From: Patescibacteria group bacterium
Lineage (GTDB): Bacteria; Patescibacteriota; Gracilibacteria; UM-FILTER-43-11
Reading direction: 5' to 3'
DNA: 64,000 nucleotides
NCBI GenBank assembly: GCA_018817125.1
Contig: JAHIUN010000005.1
Location: 62,001-126,000 of the forward strand
This document shows, in pieces, positions 52,266 to 60,465 of the stretch. The notes beneath the pieces are model-generated. The model saw nothing but the letters and a program-made list of their open reading frames with translations, ran no database searches and was not told the DNA's origin. The translations under genes were made by a program, and so were the position numbers. Each line of letters begins with the position of its first letter. Within the stretch, counting starts at the first letter, position 1.

Positions 52266-52634
52266 ATGATTCAACCGCAAACACTGCTCAATGCAGCGGA
52301 CAACACAGGAGCAAAGAAGGTGATGTGCATTAAGGTTCTTGGCGGGTCAAAACGGCACTATGCCCATATCGGAGACGTTATCGTGGTGGCCGTGAAGACT
52401 GCTTCTCCTAAGGGGATTGTAAAAGCCCATTCTGTTGAACGGGCCGTGATTGTACGGACAGCTAATGCTATTCGCCGCTCTGATGGCTCTTATCTTCGTT
52501 TTGATGAGAATGCATGTGTCATCGTTAGCAAGGAAGGACTTCCTAAGGGTACGCGTATTTTTGGCCCCATTGCTCGTGAACTCCGCCAGAAAGGGTATCA
52601 GAAGATCATTTCACTGGCTCCCGAAGTTCTCTAA
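52266..52634 (+). CDS. rplN: Ribosomal protein uL14
   Basis: 122 residues. [64 protein letters not shown] and [13 protein letters not shown] are conserved. It bridges to the small subunit and binds silencing factor RsfS in other bacteria. Opens the spc part and has its own structured leader. Confidence 0.98.
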   Translation: MIQPQTLLNAADNTGAKKVMCIKVLGGSKRHYAHIGDVIVVAVKTASPKGIVKAHSVERAVIVRTANAIRRSDGSYLRFDENACVIVSKEGLPKGTRIFGPIARELRQKGYQKIISLAPEVL

Positions 52635-52663
52635 AATTTTCAATTTTTAATTTTCTATTTTCA
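52635..52663 (+). repeat. Heptad microrepeat (AATTTTC family)
   Basis: Four 7-mers, directly abutting the rplX ATG. Confidence 0.7.
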
Positions 52664-53005
52664 ATGAAGATCAAGGTTAAAGACAAAGTATTGGTAATCG
52701 CCGGCAAATATAAAGGAAAAACCGGTTCCGTGATGCGCGTTTATAAAAAAACCGGTCGTATAACGGTTGAAAAGGTAAATATTCGCACCCGGCATATCAA
52801 GAAAACTACTACGCATGCCGGTCAGAAGATTAAATATGAAGCTCCATTTGACGTTTCCAAAGTTCAATTGATCTGCCCTAATTGTAACAAATCAACACGA
52901 GTTGCTTATAGTATTCCTAAGCAAGGAAAAAAGTTTCGGACCTGTCTGAAATGCAATGAATCCGTTGAACAAGCGGTGGCTAAAACGGAAAAGAAGAAGA
53001 AATAA
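52664..53005 (+). CDS. rplX: Ribosomal protein uL24 with CxxC pairs
   Basis: 113 residues; assembly initiator of the large subunit. The KOW motif VIAGKYKGKTGSVMRVYKKTGRITVEKVN is at 10-38. The C-terminal third holds CPNCNKSTRVAY...KFRTCLKCNESV, two CxxC pairs that could bind zinc. Confidence 0.94.
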   Translation: MKIKVKDKVLVIAGKYKGKTGSVMRVYKKTGRITVEKVNIRTRHIKKTTTHAGQKIKYEAPFDVSKVQLICPNCNKSTRVAYSIPKQGKKFRTCLKCNESVEQAVAKTEKKKK

Positions 53006-53046
53006 TTCCTGCCTGCCCTGCCTACCGGACAGGCAGGCGGCAGGAA
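53006..53046 (+). repeat. GC-rich palindrome of the CCTGCCTACCGG family
   Basis: TTCCTGCC (53006-53013) pairs with GGCAGGAA (53039-53046), with inner CTGCCTG/CAGGCAG pairing. Located between rplX and rplE. Confidence 0.65.
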
Positions 53047-53047
53047 G

Positions 53048-53080
53048 GTTCAATTTTCAATTTTTAATTTTTAATTTTCA
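53048..53080 (+). repeat. Heptad microrepeat (AATTTTC/AATTTTT)
   Basis: Four tandem 7-mers up to the rplE ATG. Confidence 0.7.
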
Positions 53081-53623
53081 ATGAGCTTATATAAACAGAT
53101 GACATCAGAGGTAATTCCTGCTCTGAAAAAGGATCTTGGACTTAAAAATACTTTTTCGATTCCACGTATTCAGAAAGTAAAGGTCAATGTTGGGATCGGC
53201 ACGCTGACTAAACAGACCAAGGATTTTTCTGAAGTACTGGAGAATGTCGCTAAAATTACAGGTCAAAAGCCGGTTGTTACCAAGGCTAAGGTTGCGGTGT
53301 CGAATTTTAAATTGCGCAAGGGTATGCCAGTCGGCGTTACGGTTACTTTGCGTGGACAACGCGCTTATGATTTTGTGGATCGCATTGTCAACGTGGTACT
53401 TCCGCGCGTTCGGGATTTTCGCGGGCTTTCCACCAAAGCGTTTGACGGTCATGGCAATTATAGTATCGGTTTTAAAGAGGCATTGGTGTTTCCGGAGGTC
53501 AACCCCGATGATGTGACGAATGTCCATGGTATTCAGGTCACGATTGTAACTACTGCCAAAAATGATGAACAAGGTCTGGCTCTGTTTAGAAAAATAGGTT
53601 TTCCTTTTAAAAAAGAACTCTAA
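53081..53623 (+). CDS. rplE: Ribosomal protein uL5
   Basis: 180 residues binding 5S rRNA and the P-site tRNA. IQKVKVNVGIGTLTKQ, TGQKPVVTKAKVAVSNFKLRKGMPVGVTVTLRG, DFRGLSTKAFDGHGNYSIGFKEALVFPEV are conserved. Confidence 0.97.
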   Translation: MSLYKQMTSEVIPALKKDLGLKNTFSIPRIQKVKVNVGIGTLTKQTKDFSEVLENVAKITGQKPVVTKAKVAVSNFKLRKGMPVGVTVTLRGQRAYDFVDRIVNVVLPRVRDFRGLSTKAFDGHGNYSIGFKEALVFPEVNPDDVTNVHGIQVTIVTTAKNDEQGLALFRKIGFPFKKEL

Positions 53624-53631
53624 CGAATTAC

Positions 53632-53656
53632 CAATTTTAAATTTTAAATTTTAATT
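53632..53656 (+). repeat. Heptad microrepeat (AATTTTA)
   Basis: Three perfect AATTTTA units before the uS14 gene. Confidence 0.7.
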
Positions 53657-53659
53657 TAG

Positions 53660-53884
53660 ATGGCCCGAAAAGCACTTATTGTTAAAACCGAAAGGCGTCA
53701 GAAGAAATACTTACAAGCGTTGGCTAATGGAACCAAGCCAAAAAAATGGGTTCGCACCTATAATCGCTGTAAATTATGCGGACGTTCCCGTGGATACTTA
53801 AGACATTTTGATATCTGCCGTATCTGTTTCCGTGAACTAGCCTCTAAAGGCGAGATCATGGGCGTAAAAAAATCAAGTTGGTAA
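53660..53884 (+). CDS. rpsZ: Ribosomal protein uS14, zinc form
   Basis: 74 residues. Zinc ligands are in [24 protein letters not shown], and the end [11 protein letters not shown] is typical of the zinc type. The first ~15 residues are slightly longer than the usual 61-residue form. Confidence 0.95.
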   Translation: MARKALIVKTERRQKKYLQALANGTKPKKWVRTYNRCKLCGRSRGYLRHFDICRICFRELASKGEIMGVKKSSW

Positions 53885-53915
53885 CCCTTTTCATTTAAAT
53901 TTTTCTCTTTTTAGT

Positions 53916-54296
53916 ATGACTGATCCTATTGCTGATTTACTCACCCGGATGCGCAATGCCGTCAAAGCCCGACAGCTTAAAACGGTTGCTCCTTATTCAA
54001 AGCTCAAAACCGCGATTTTGGATGTGATGAAGAAACGACATTTCATCAATGACTACAAAATCGTTAAAAACGGCGATTTCGATGAGATTGAAATTGAGTT
54101 TAATCCTGATTTGAGCAGTTTTGATCTGAAACGCATCAGTAAGCCAGGGAGGCGGATTTACGTGAAGAAGAGCAGCATCAAGCCTGTAATTCACGGCTAC
54201 GGTATTTCTATTCTTTCTACGCCCAATGGTGTGATGACTGGCGATGAGGCGGCTAAAAAAGGAGTGGGCGGAGAATATTTGTGTCAGATCTGGTAA
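53916..54296 (+). CDS. rpsH: Ribosomal protein uS8
   Basis: 126 residues. TDPIADLLTRMRNAVKARQ, SKPGRRIYVKKSSIKPVIHGYGISILSTPNGVMTGDEAAKKGVGGEYLCQIW are conserved. In E. coli uS8 represses the spc operon; the structured elements before rplN and rplF are possible targets here. Confidence 0.97.
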   Translation: MTDPIADLLTRMRNAVKARQLKTVAPYSKLKTAILDVMKKRHFINDYKIVKNGDFDEIEIEFNPDLSSFDLKRISKPGRRIYVKKSSIKPVIHGYGISILSTPNGVMTGDEAAKKGVGGEYLCQIW

Positions 54297-54323
54297 TTTT
54301 AATTTTCAATCTTTAATTCATTA

Positions 54324-54488
54324 ACTAAGAAACACACTGCTTTATGAGCTTCCCTGTACTGTTTTAATAGGGAAACGCTTAAAACTTCAAAAATCTTCTA
54401 TGTAGATTCTCAAAGTTTTATCCTCATTGCACTGCAGACTCCTATCGTCGTCTTTGTTCCATTCGGAACGTGTTTCTCACTACTTACT
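54324..54488 (+). promoter_or_regulatory. Hairpin leader element, copy 4 (rplF)
   Basis: Outer stem GGGAAACGC (54370-54378) with GTGTTTCTC (54470-54478). Central hairpin AAAACTT/AAGTTTT (54381-54387, 54413-54419) with AATCT/AGATT inside. A competing local stem pairs TTCCCT (54350-54355) with AGGGAA (54369-54374). Ends TTTCTCACTACTTACT. Confidence 0.65.
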
Positions 54489-55043
54489 ATGTCTCTAATC
54501 GGTAAACGTCCCATCAAAGTTCCTGAATCGGTTGAAGTAACCATCACCGATCGTACGGTTAAAGCCAAGGGTTCTAAAGGTGAGCTCACTTATACCCTTT
54601 CTCCTTTGGTCGATATTCTGATGGATGGGGGGCAGATTGTTGTAAGGCGCAAAGCTGAAGACAAACAGTCTAAAAGCACACATGGCTTAACACGCGCATT
54701 GCTCAACAATATGATCATCGGTGTTTCTGATGGTTTTGAAAAACGCCTCGAGATCATTGGCGTTGGTTATCGGGCCCAGGTGAGCGGAAAGAAAATAACT
54801 CTCAGCCTTGGCTTTTCTCATCCTATTGAAATGATAGCTCCTGAGGGGGTGAATATCGTTATGGATCCAGACAATAAAAACGTCATCATCATTTCTGGTA
54901 TTGATAAGCAGCAAGTCGGTGAAATGGCTGCGCAGATCCGCAAGCATCGTCCTCCTGAACCTTATAAAGGGAAAGGGGTGCGCTATACCGATGAACACGT
55001 CCATCGCAAAGCCGGAAAAGCTGCTGCTAAAGCTTCTTCCTAG
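54489..55043 (+). CDS. rplF: Ribosomal protein uL6
   Basis: 184 residues, two homologous domains. LIGKRPIKVPESVEVTI, GVSDGFEKRLEIIGVGYRAQVSGKKITLSLGFSHPI and the C-terminal RKHRPPEPYKGKGVRYTDEHVHRKAGK are conserved. Its ATG abuts the hairpin leader element. Confidence 0.97.
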   Translation: MSLIGKRPIKVPESVEVTITDRTVKAKGSKGELTYTLSPLVDILMDGGQIVVRRKAEDKQSKSTHGLTRALLNNMIIGVSDGFEKRLEIIGVGYRAQVSGKKITLSLGFSHPIEMIAPEGVNIVMDPDNKNVIIISGIDKQQVGEMAAQIRKHRPPEPYKGKGVRYTDEHVHRKAGKAAAKASS

Positions 55044-55080
55044 TATCTTTTACTAATCTTACTAATTTTTATTCTTTCCA

Positions 55081-55425
55081 ATGATTTCCCCTAAAGAACA
55101 ACAGCGCCAAAGACGTCATCAGAAAATCCGAACCAAAGTTTCCGGAGACGATAAGCGACCGAGACTATCCGTTTTTCGGAGTCATACTGCCATTTATGCT
55201 CAATTGATTGATGATAGGGATGGTAGAGTATTGGTTTCATCATCTTCCCTTAAGCAAAAAAAAGGGAATACGATTGAAGGGGCGAAGCAGGCAGGTATCG
55301 AATTGGCGAAAGCTGCCAAGGGCAAAAAGATCTCTGTCTGTGTGTTTGATCGTGGCGGTTATCTGTATCACGGGCGTGTTAAGGCTCTGGCGGAAGGCGC
55401 TCGCGAAGGAGGACTGAAATTCTAA
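55081..55425 (+). CDS. rplR: Ribosomal protein uL18
   Basis: 114 residues; binds 5S rRNA with uL5. RLSVFRSHTAIYAQLIDD and FDRGGYLYHGRVKALAEGAREGGLKF are conserved. ATG start after an AT-rich spacer. Confidence 0.96.
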   Translation: MISPKEQQRQRRHQKIRTKVSGDDKRPRLSVFRSHTAIYAQLIDDRDGRVLVSSSSLKQKKGNTIEGAKQAGIELAKAAKGKKISVCVFDRGGYLYHGRVKALAEGAREGGLKF

Positions 55426-55482
55426 TTTTAATTTTCCCGCCACAAGCGGATTTATAACAATTTTTAATTTTCAATAAGAATT

Positions 55483-56088
55483 ATGGCTAAAAAGAACTCA
55501 GCAAGAGGCTCTCGATATGAAAAAGAACCGAAAGAATTTGAGGAAGAAGTGCTTCAGATAGATCGGGTGACTCGTGTGGTAAAGGGCGGCCGTCGTTTAC
55601 GTTTCCGTTGCTTAGTGGCGATTGGTGATAAAAAAGGGCGTGTAGGTATCGGTATTGGAAAGTCTTCAGAAGTTGTCGGCGGAATCAAAAAAGCAATCAC
55701 AAGAGCTAAAAAAGCCCTGATCAATGTGCCCATCACTGATACCGACACTATTCCTCATGAGATAAAGATTAAACATAAAGCTGCCCGTCTTTTTATTATG
55801 CCAGCTTCGCCAGGTACAGGTGTGATTGCGGGAGGAGCTCTGCGGAAAATTTTGAATCTTGCGGGGGTTAAAAATGTTTTAAGCAAAAGTTATGGCACAA
55901 ACAATAAAGTGGTTACTGCTCAGGCCTCTATCATCGCCCTACAGAAGCTAAGGCCTGTCAGAAAGTCCAAGAAAGATAACGAGCAGAAGCGGGAAAGTGC
56001 CGAAAAAGAAATGGAGAACAAAACCCCGATTGAAGCTAAAAAGTCACAAGAGAAGACTGAACCAAGAGTGAAAGAAGAAAAAAATTAA
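55483..56088 (+). CDS. rpsE: Ribosomal protein uS5 with C-terminal extension
   Basis: 201 residues. The dsRNA-like N-domain has VLQIDRVTRVVKGGRRLRFRCLVAIGDKKGRVGIGIGKSSEVVGGIKKA, and the second domain has MPASPGTGVIAGGALRKILNLAGVKNVLSKSYGTNN. About 40 Lys/Glu-rich residues are added. The next gene is rplO after 32 bases, so rpmD (uL30), usually between them, is missing. Confidence 0.96.
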   Translation: MAKKNSARGSRYEKEPKEFEEEVLQIDRVTRVVKGGRRLRFRCLVAIGDKKGRVGIGIGKSSEVVGGIKKAITRAKKALINVPITDTDTIPHEIKIKHKAARLFIMPASPGTGVIAGGALRKILNLAGVKNVLSKSYGTNNKVVTAQASIIALQKLRPVRKSKKDNEQKRESAEKEMENKTPIEAKKSQEKTEPRVKEEKN

Positions 56089-56120
56089 TTTATTTATCAT
56101 CTCAGATCTCAAATATTATT

Positions 56121-56558
56121 ATGCTGTTACAATCTATTAAATCCAAAGGTGGCGCCACTAAGAATAAAAGGCGAGTCGGACGAGGGAATGCCTCGGGTCG
56201 CGGAACGTTTTCAGGTCGTGGCTGTAAAGGTCAGGGTCAGCGCAAAAGCGGTAATGTCCGTCCTGGTTTTGAAGGGGGTCAGACACCGCTTATTATGCGC
56301 CTTCCTAAGCTTAAAGGTTTTAAAAATCCCAATAAGGCTTATTTTCAGGTCGTTAACATTAAAGATCTTGATTGCTTTAAGGATGGCGATGAAGTCAATG
56401 TTTTGACATTGCTGGAAAAGAAACTGATACGCCGAAAAGGTGAGCCGGTTAAACTTTTAGGAGAGGGGCAGCTCACCAGGAAATTAACCGTCAAAGTTCA
56501 TAAAGTCTCGGCAACTGCCAAAGACAAAGTGCTTCAGGCGGGTGGAAAAATCTTATAA
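56121..56558 (+). CDS. rplO: Ribosomal protein uL15
   Basis: 145 residues. SKGGATKNKRRVGRGNASGRGTFSGRGCKGQGQRKSG and FEGGQTPLIMRLPKLKGFKNP are conserved. It is followed by secY after 11 bases, the usual order. Confidence 0.97.
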   Translation: MLLQSIKSKGGATKNKRRVGRGNASGRGTFSGRGCKGQGQRKSGNVRPGFEGGQTPLIMRLPKLKGFKNPNKAYFQVVNIKDLDCFKDGDEVNVLTLLEKKLIRRKGEPVKLLGEGQLTRKLTVKVHKVSATAKDKVLQAGGKIL

Positions 56559-56569
56559 TTTTTTTATAC

Positions 56570-57868
56570 GTGTTCAAATATTTCAAACAAATCTGGCGGT
56601 CCGCAACGCTTCGTCGTAAAATCCTATTCACGCTTTCTATTTTGCTGGTTTTTCGGGTAGCTGCTCACATTACAGTGCCTGGGGTGAATATTGCGGAACT
56701 GAAGAGTATTTTTGATCAGAACAGCCTGCTGGGTGTTTTTTCGGCGATGACAGGCGGTTCAATGGAACGTTTCTCCATTGTACTGATGGGGCTGGCTCCT
56801 TACATCAATGCGTCCATCATCATGCAATTAATGACGGTGGTTATCCCTAAGCTGGAAGCGCTTTCTAAAGAAGGAATTGAGGGTCGCCGGCAGATCAATA
56901 AATACACTCGTTGGCTGACCATTCCGCTCGCCTTTCTTCAGTCTTACGGTATGATCCTTTTGCTCAATCAAAGTTCACAAGGCCGTCTGATTCCCGGTGC
57001 CGGAGATTTGGGGATTATTTTGCCCATTATGCTGATTGTTACCGCTGGTACGATTTTAGTTATGTGGCTGGGTGAATTAATCACTGAGATGGGCATCGGA
57101 AACGGTATTTCTCTTATTATCTTTACGGGTATTATCGCTGGTATTCCTACTATTTTCGGTCGTATTTTGGGCACGTTCCAGGCAGGAGATACTACCAAAA
57201 TGGCTCACTTTCTCCTTTTTATTATCCTCACCTTAGTGTTGCTTGTTTTTGTGGTAATTATATCCGAAGGACAACGTAATATTCCTATTACATATGCAAC
57301 CCGGGCCACTGGCGGTAAAGGGGAAAAATCTGTTTTGCCTATCCGTGTGAACCAAGCGGGTATGATTCCGATTATCTTCGCGATTTCTATGGTGACCTTT
57401 CCGTCGGTAATTGCTCAGTTTTTCAGCGTTTCTAATTCGGGCGCTCTTCAGGCGACGGCTGATTTTATCAACAAATATCTGAATGCCAATAACCCAAGTT
57501 ATTTTTATCTGATCACCTATTTCCTTCTTATCGTCGCTTTTTCTTATTTTTATGTGAGTGTGACGTTCAATCCTGACAATGTTGCTGAGACAATTCAAAA
57601 GCGTGGTGGTTTTATTCCCGGTATCCGACCGGGCCGCCAGACCGCTGAGTTTTTAGGTAAGACATCCAGTCATCTCAATCTTTTTGGCGGCTCTTTTATC
57701 GCTTTGGTTGCTGTGGTTCCGATTATTTTTACAAAATATACCACTCTTTCTCCTGGTGATCTGATTATAAGCGGTGCAGGGCTGATTATTATGGTCGGTG
57801 TGGTCTTAGAGCTGATCCGTCAGATCGATGCCCAGCTAGTGATGCATGATTACGAAAAACTCTATTAA
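56570..57868 (+). CDS. secY: Preprotein translocase subunit SecY
   Basis: The channel of the Sec system, 432 residues with ten membrane helices. RVAAHITVPGVN, GLAPYINASIIMQLM, EGIEGRRQINKYTR and the loop FIPGIRPGRQTAEFL that meets SecA and the ribosome are present. The start is GTG, 11 bases after rplO. It serves the many exported proteins encoded in this window. Confidence 0.98.
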   Translation: MFKYFKQIWRSATLRRKILFTLSILLVFRVAAHITVPGVNIAELKSIFDQNSLLGVFSAMTGGSMERFSIVLMGLAPYINASIIMQLMTVVIPKLEALSKEGIEGRRQINKYTRWLTIPLAFLQSYGMILLLNQSSQGRLIPGAGDLGIILPIMLIVTAGTILVMWLGELITEMGIGNGISLIIFTGIIAGIPTIFGRILGTFQAGDTTKMAHFLLFIILTLVLLVFVVIISEGQRNIPITYATRATGGKGEKSVLPIRVNQAGMIPIIFAISMVTFPSVIAQFFSVSNSGALQATADFINKYLNANNPSYFYLITYFLLIVAFSYFYVSVTFNPDNVAETIQKRGGFIPGIRPGRQTAEFLGKTSSHLNLFGGSFIALVAVVPIIFTKYTTLSPGDLIISGAGLIIMVGVVLELIRQIDAQLVMHDYEKLY

Positions 57869-57932
57869 GTCTTAAGCTGTAAGTCTTAAGCCTTAAGCTT
57901 GCAGCCAGCTTAGAACTTAAGATTTAAGACTT
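57868..57932 (+). repeat. Heptad repeat and hairpin abutting the adk start
   Basis: 7-mers of the type GTCTTAA/GCCTTAA. AAGTCTTAA (57881-57889) pairs with TTAAGACTT (57924-57932), so the stem ends at the base before the ATG. Confidence 0.65.
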
Positions 57933-58586
57933 ATGGCTAATAAAAATATGGATATAATATTGTTCGGAATGCAGGGGTCGGGCAAAGGAACCCAGGGGCG
58001 TTACCTGGCAGAGAAAAATGGCCTGACTATTTTTGAGATGGGTGGACAACTGCGTCAGATCATTGAATCCGATTCCCCATTAGGTGAAAAGATCAAAGGG
58101 ATTGTACAGGCTGGGAATTTGGTGGATGATGATACGATTATGGAAGTGGTTAAGAACTTCCTTTCCTTCCTCTCTGGAGAAAAGGCGGTGCTTTTTGACG
58201 GCATTCCACGTACTGTAGCTCAGTCTGAAAAACTACTAGATCTTCTTGCTAAGTACCAGCGGGACGCATTTGCAGTTCTAATTAAAATATCCGAAGATGA
58301 GGCGATCAAACGGCTGACTCAGCGCCGGGTTTGTGAAGGCTGTAAAGGGGTTTATCCTCCTTCTTATAAAGCCGATACCTGTGAGCATTGCGGAGGCCAG
58401 CTGGTGGTTCGTCATGATGACAACCTGGAAAGTATTCAGCGTCGTTTAGAGAATTATAAAAATGAAACTCTTCCTGTGATTAATAGTTTTTATGAACGGG
58501 ATCGTCTGATTGAGGTTGATGGGGAACAATCTATTGAAAAGGTCACTAAGGAAATGTTTGAAAAGGTGGATTATTTATTTACGTGA
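57933..58586 (+). CDS. adk: Adenylate kinase, zinc-LID type
   Basis: 217 residues; interconverts 2 ADP with ATP and AMP. The P-loop is GMQGSGKGTQGRYL, and DGIPRTVAQ is the NMP-side Arg segment. The LID has CEGCKGVYPPSYKADTCEHCGG, four cysteines for zinc. The position between secY and map is the classic one. Confidence 0.95.
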   Translation: MANKNMDIILFGMQGSGKGTQGRYLAEKNGLTIFEMGGQLRQIIESDSPLGEKIKGIVQAGNLVDDDTIMEVVKNFLSFLSGEKAVLFDGIPRTVAQSEKLLDLLAKYQRDAFAVLIKISEDEAIKRLTQRRVCEGCKGVYPPSYKADTCEHCGGQLVVRHDDNLESIQRRLENYKNETLPVINSFYERDRLIEVDGEQSIEKVTKEMFEKVDYLFT

Positions 58587-58591
58587 TTACC

Positions 58592-58659
58592 CAATGTCCA
58601 GTGTCTAATGTCCAATGAGTAGAAATTTTGAATAAATTGGACATCGGACATCGATATTT
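58592..58659 (+). repeat. Heptad repeat (AATGTCC) and hairpin before map
   Basis: AATGTCC, AGTGTCT, AATGTCC, AATG in tandem; ATGTCCAAT pairs with ATTGGACAT downstream, close to the ATG. Confidence 0.65.
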
Positions 58660-59415
58660 ATGGACGGCACTATCCCTATTAAAACACCGGAGCAGATCAA
58701 GGCCATGCGTGAAGGAGGCTTGATTTTAAAAGAGGCTCTTTTGGCCGCTGAAAAGGCTGTTCAGCCTGGTATTTCCACCTATGAGCTTGATCAGATCGCT
58801 GAAAAAACGATTGTCAGCCACAAAGGAGCCAAGCCGGGCTTTAAAGGGTATCGCGGGTTTCCGGCTACACTTTGCACGTCTGTGAATGAGGAGGTGGTGC
58901 ATGGCATGCCAAGCCGTGACCGAATTTTGAAGGAGGGGGACATCGTGGGGATTGATTGTGGTGTTTATTATAAAAATCTTTATACAGATGCCTGCATTAC
59001 GGTCATGGTGGGCGATGTTCTTCCTGAAGTTCGTCATTTTGTCAAAATAACCAAGAAAGCTCTTGATAATGCGGTCAAAAAAGTCCGTCCTGGAGGGTAT
59101 GTAGGGGATATTTCCGCTGTAATACAGAAAACCCTTGAAGATCAGAACTATTCACCCGTTATTGAGTGCACTGGGCATGGAGTTGGGGAAAATCTTCACG
59201 AACCCCCGGAAATTCTGAACGTTGGACAAAAAGGAGCTGGTCCCCTGATCAAAGCGGGAATGATTTTTGCCATTGAACCCATTTCCGCCATGGAGGATGG
59301 CGCGGTTATCACTGCTGAGGACGGATGGACGGTTATCACTGCTGACAAGAGCCTTTCTGCCCATTTCGAACATACGGTTTTGGTGACCGAAGAGGGGTGT
59401 GAAGTGTTGGTATAA
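58660..59415 (+). CDS. map: Methionine aminopeptidase, type I
   Basis: 251 residues; removes the initiator Met from nascent proteins. Metal ligands are visible: the Asp in DIVGIDCGVYYKNLYTDACIT, the His in ECTGHGVGENLHEPPEI, and the Glu residues in IFAIEPISAM and the C-terminal FEHTVLVTEEG. KPGFKGYRGFPATLCTSVNEEVVHG is conserved. No N-terminal zinc finger. Confidence 0.97.
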   Translation: MDGTIPIKTPEQIKAMREGGLILKEALLAAEKAVQPGISTYELDQIAEKTIVSHKGAKPGFKGYRGFPATLCTSVNEEVVHGMPSRDRILKEGDIVGIDCGVYYKNLYTDACITVMVGDVLPEVRHFVKITKKALDNAVKKVRPGGYVGDISAVIQKTLEDQNYSPVIECTGHGVGENLHEPPEILNVGQKGAGPLIKAGMIFAIEPISAMEDGAVITAEDGWTVITADKSLSAHFEHTVLVTEEGCEVLV

Positions 59416-59477
59416 TTATATTTTAGTGATAGTTTTAGTAAATTACATATATTGATATTTTTTAAGCAAATCTAATA

Positions 59478-59732
59478 ATGAAAGATGTAAAACGCAAATG
59501 GGATTTGATAACAAAAGAGAAAAGAGTTAGCAGTATAAAAGAAATTATCCTTTATTTTAAAACCAAAAGAGATGAAAATATCGGGGTCATTGCCGGCGAA
59601 GACCTTCTGGATTTCTTTTTACAATTAATAAGTGAAGATATCTACAATAAGGGTGTCAGAGATTCACAGGCGCTTCTGAAAAGACGTTTGGAGGATTTAG
59701 ACATTGATCTTGAATTATTGTTTATCAGGTAA
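59478..59732 (+). CDS. DUF2164-like small protein
   Basis: 84 residues. The stretch YFKTKRDENIGVIAGEDLLDFFLQLISEDIYNKGVRDSQALLKRR fits my memory of the DUF2164 family (E-x-x-I-G-x-x-A...L-x-D-F-F...I-Y-N-x-G-V). Function unknown. It lies alone between map and infA and interrupts their usual contact. Confidence 0.65.
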   Translation: MKDVKRKWDLITKEKRVSSIKEIILYFKTKRDENIGVIAGEDLLDFFLQLISEDIYNKGVRDSQALLKRRLEDLDIDLELLFIR

Positions 59733-59985
59733 TTATTTTGCGGTGATACAATAAGCCTAATTTCTATTCGGGTGCGACAGGACTGGATTATATAATTAAA
59801 TTTCTTTGCGCCTATATGTCCCCCTCATTCACCCTACGGCCTGCCTGCCGGTAGGCAGCAAAGGCAGGGAAGGGAAAAGAAAATAAATAAAAGAAAAAGG
59901 AAGAAAGAAAAAAGTAAATTATAAAATATTTTACAAAATCTGTCTATTTAAAAAACGCCAAAAATAAAAAAACTCAAAAAAGCCC
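59733..59985 (+). repeat. Spacer with GC palindrome and purine tract before infA
   Basis: No gene is visible in the 310-base gap. GCCTGCCTGCCGGTAGGCAG-type palindrome at about 59839-59862 is followed by GGGAAAAGAAAATAAATAAA and more A/G-rich DNA, a layout like the repeats before rpoB and rplC. Confidence 0.55.
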
Positions 59986-60014
59986 TTGTCCTCTCTAATA
60001 CAATTGTGTAAACT
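59986..60014 (+). promoter_or_regulatory. Sigma70-type promoter of infA and the alpha cluster
   Basis: TTGTCC, 17 bases, TAAACT; leader of about 22 bases. Confidence 0.65.
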
Positions 60015-60042
60015 CTTACCGCTTTTGTTCACTCGTCTCTCT

Positions 60043-60270
60043 ATGGCCAAACAAGTTATTGAGGTAGAAGGAAAGGTTGTTGAATCCCTCTCAAATGCAA
60101 CTTTTAAAGTTGAACTGATCGGTGAGCAATATAAAGGCCATACAATTTTGGCCCACGTTTCCGGCAAGGTCCGCATGAATTATATCCGTATCCTGCCTGG
60201 TGATATCGTTACTGTTGAAATTACCCCTTACGATTTATCTAAAGGGCGAATCACTTATCGTCATAAATAA
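60043..60270 (+). CDS. infA: Translation initiation factor IF-1
   Basis: 75 residues, OB fold, from [21 protein letters not shown]. The frame extends 19 codons upstream across the promoter, so that extension is not real. [44 protein letters not shown] is conserved. Confidence 0.97.
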   Translation: MAKQVIEVEGKVVESLSNATFKVELIGEQYKGHTILAHVSGKVRMNYIRILPGDIVTVEITPYDLSKGRITYRHK

Positions 60271-60283
60271 TATTTAATTCAAT

Positions 60284-60341
60284 AGAAACGTATTGCTCGA
60301 TGAGCTTCCCCGTGCTGGGGAATAGTTTCTCACTACTACCC
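60284..60341 (+). promoter_or_regulatory. Hairpin leader element, copy 5, short form (rpmJ)
   Basis: GAAAC pairs with GTTTC around TTCCCC, GTGCT, GGGGAA. Ends TTTCTCACTACTACCC at the ATG. The long central hairpin is absent. Confidence 0.6.
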
Positions 60342-60458
60342 ATGAAAGTAAGAGCTTCGGTTAAAAAAATTTGTGACAAATGCCGTGTTATTAAACGAAG
60401 AGGCGTTATACGTGTGATTTGTCCTGCATCCAAAAAACACAAACAAAGGCAGGGTTAG
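60342..60458 (+). CDS. rpmJ: Ribosomal protein bL36
   Basis: 38 residues, [20 protein letters not shown] then [18 protein letters not shown]. Zinc ligands are the CxxC pair, the third Cys and the His. It is the usual neighbour of infA and rpsM. Its ATG abuts the short hairpin element. Confidence 0.95.
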   Translation: MKVRASVKKICDKCRVIKRRGVIRVICPASKKHKQRQG

Positions 60459-60465
60459 TTTATTT

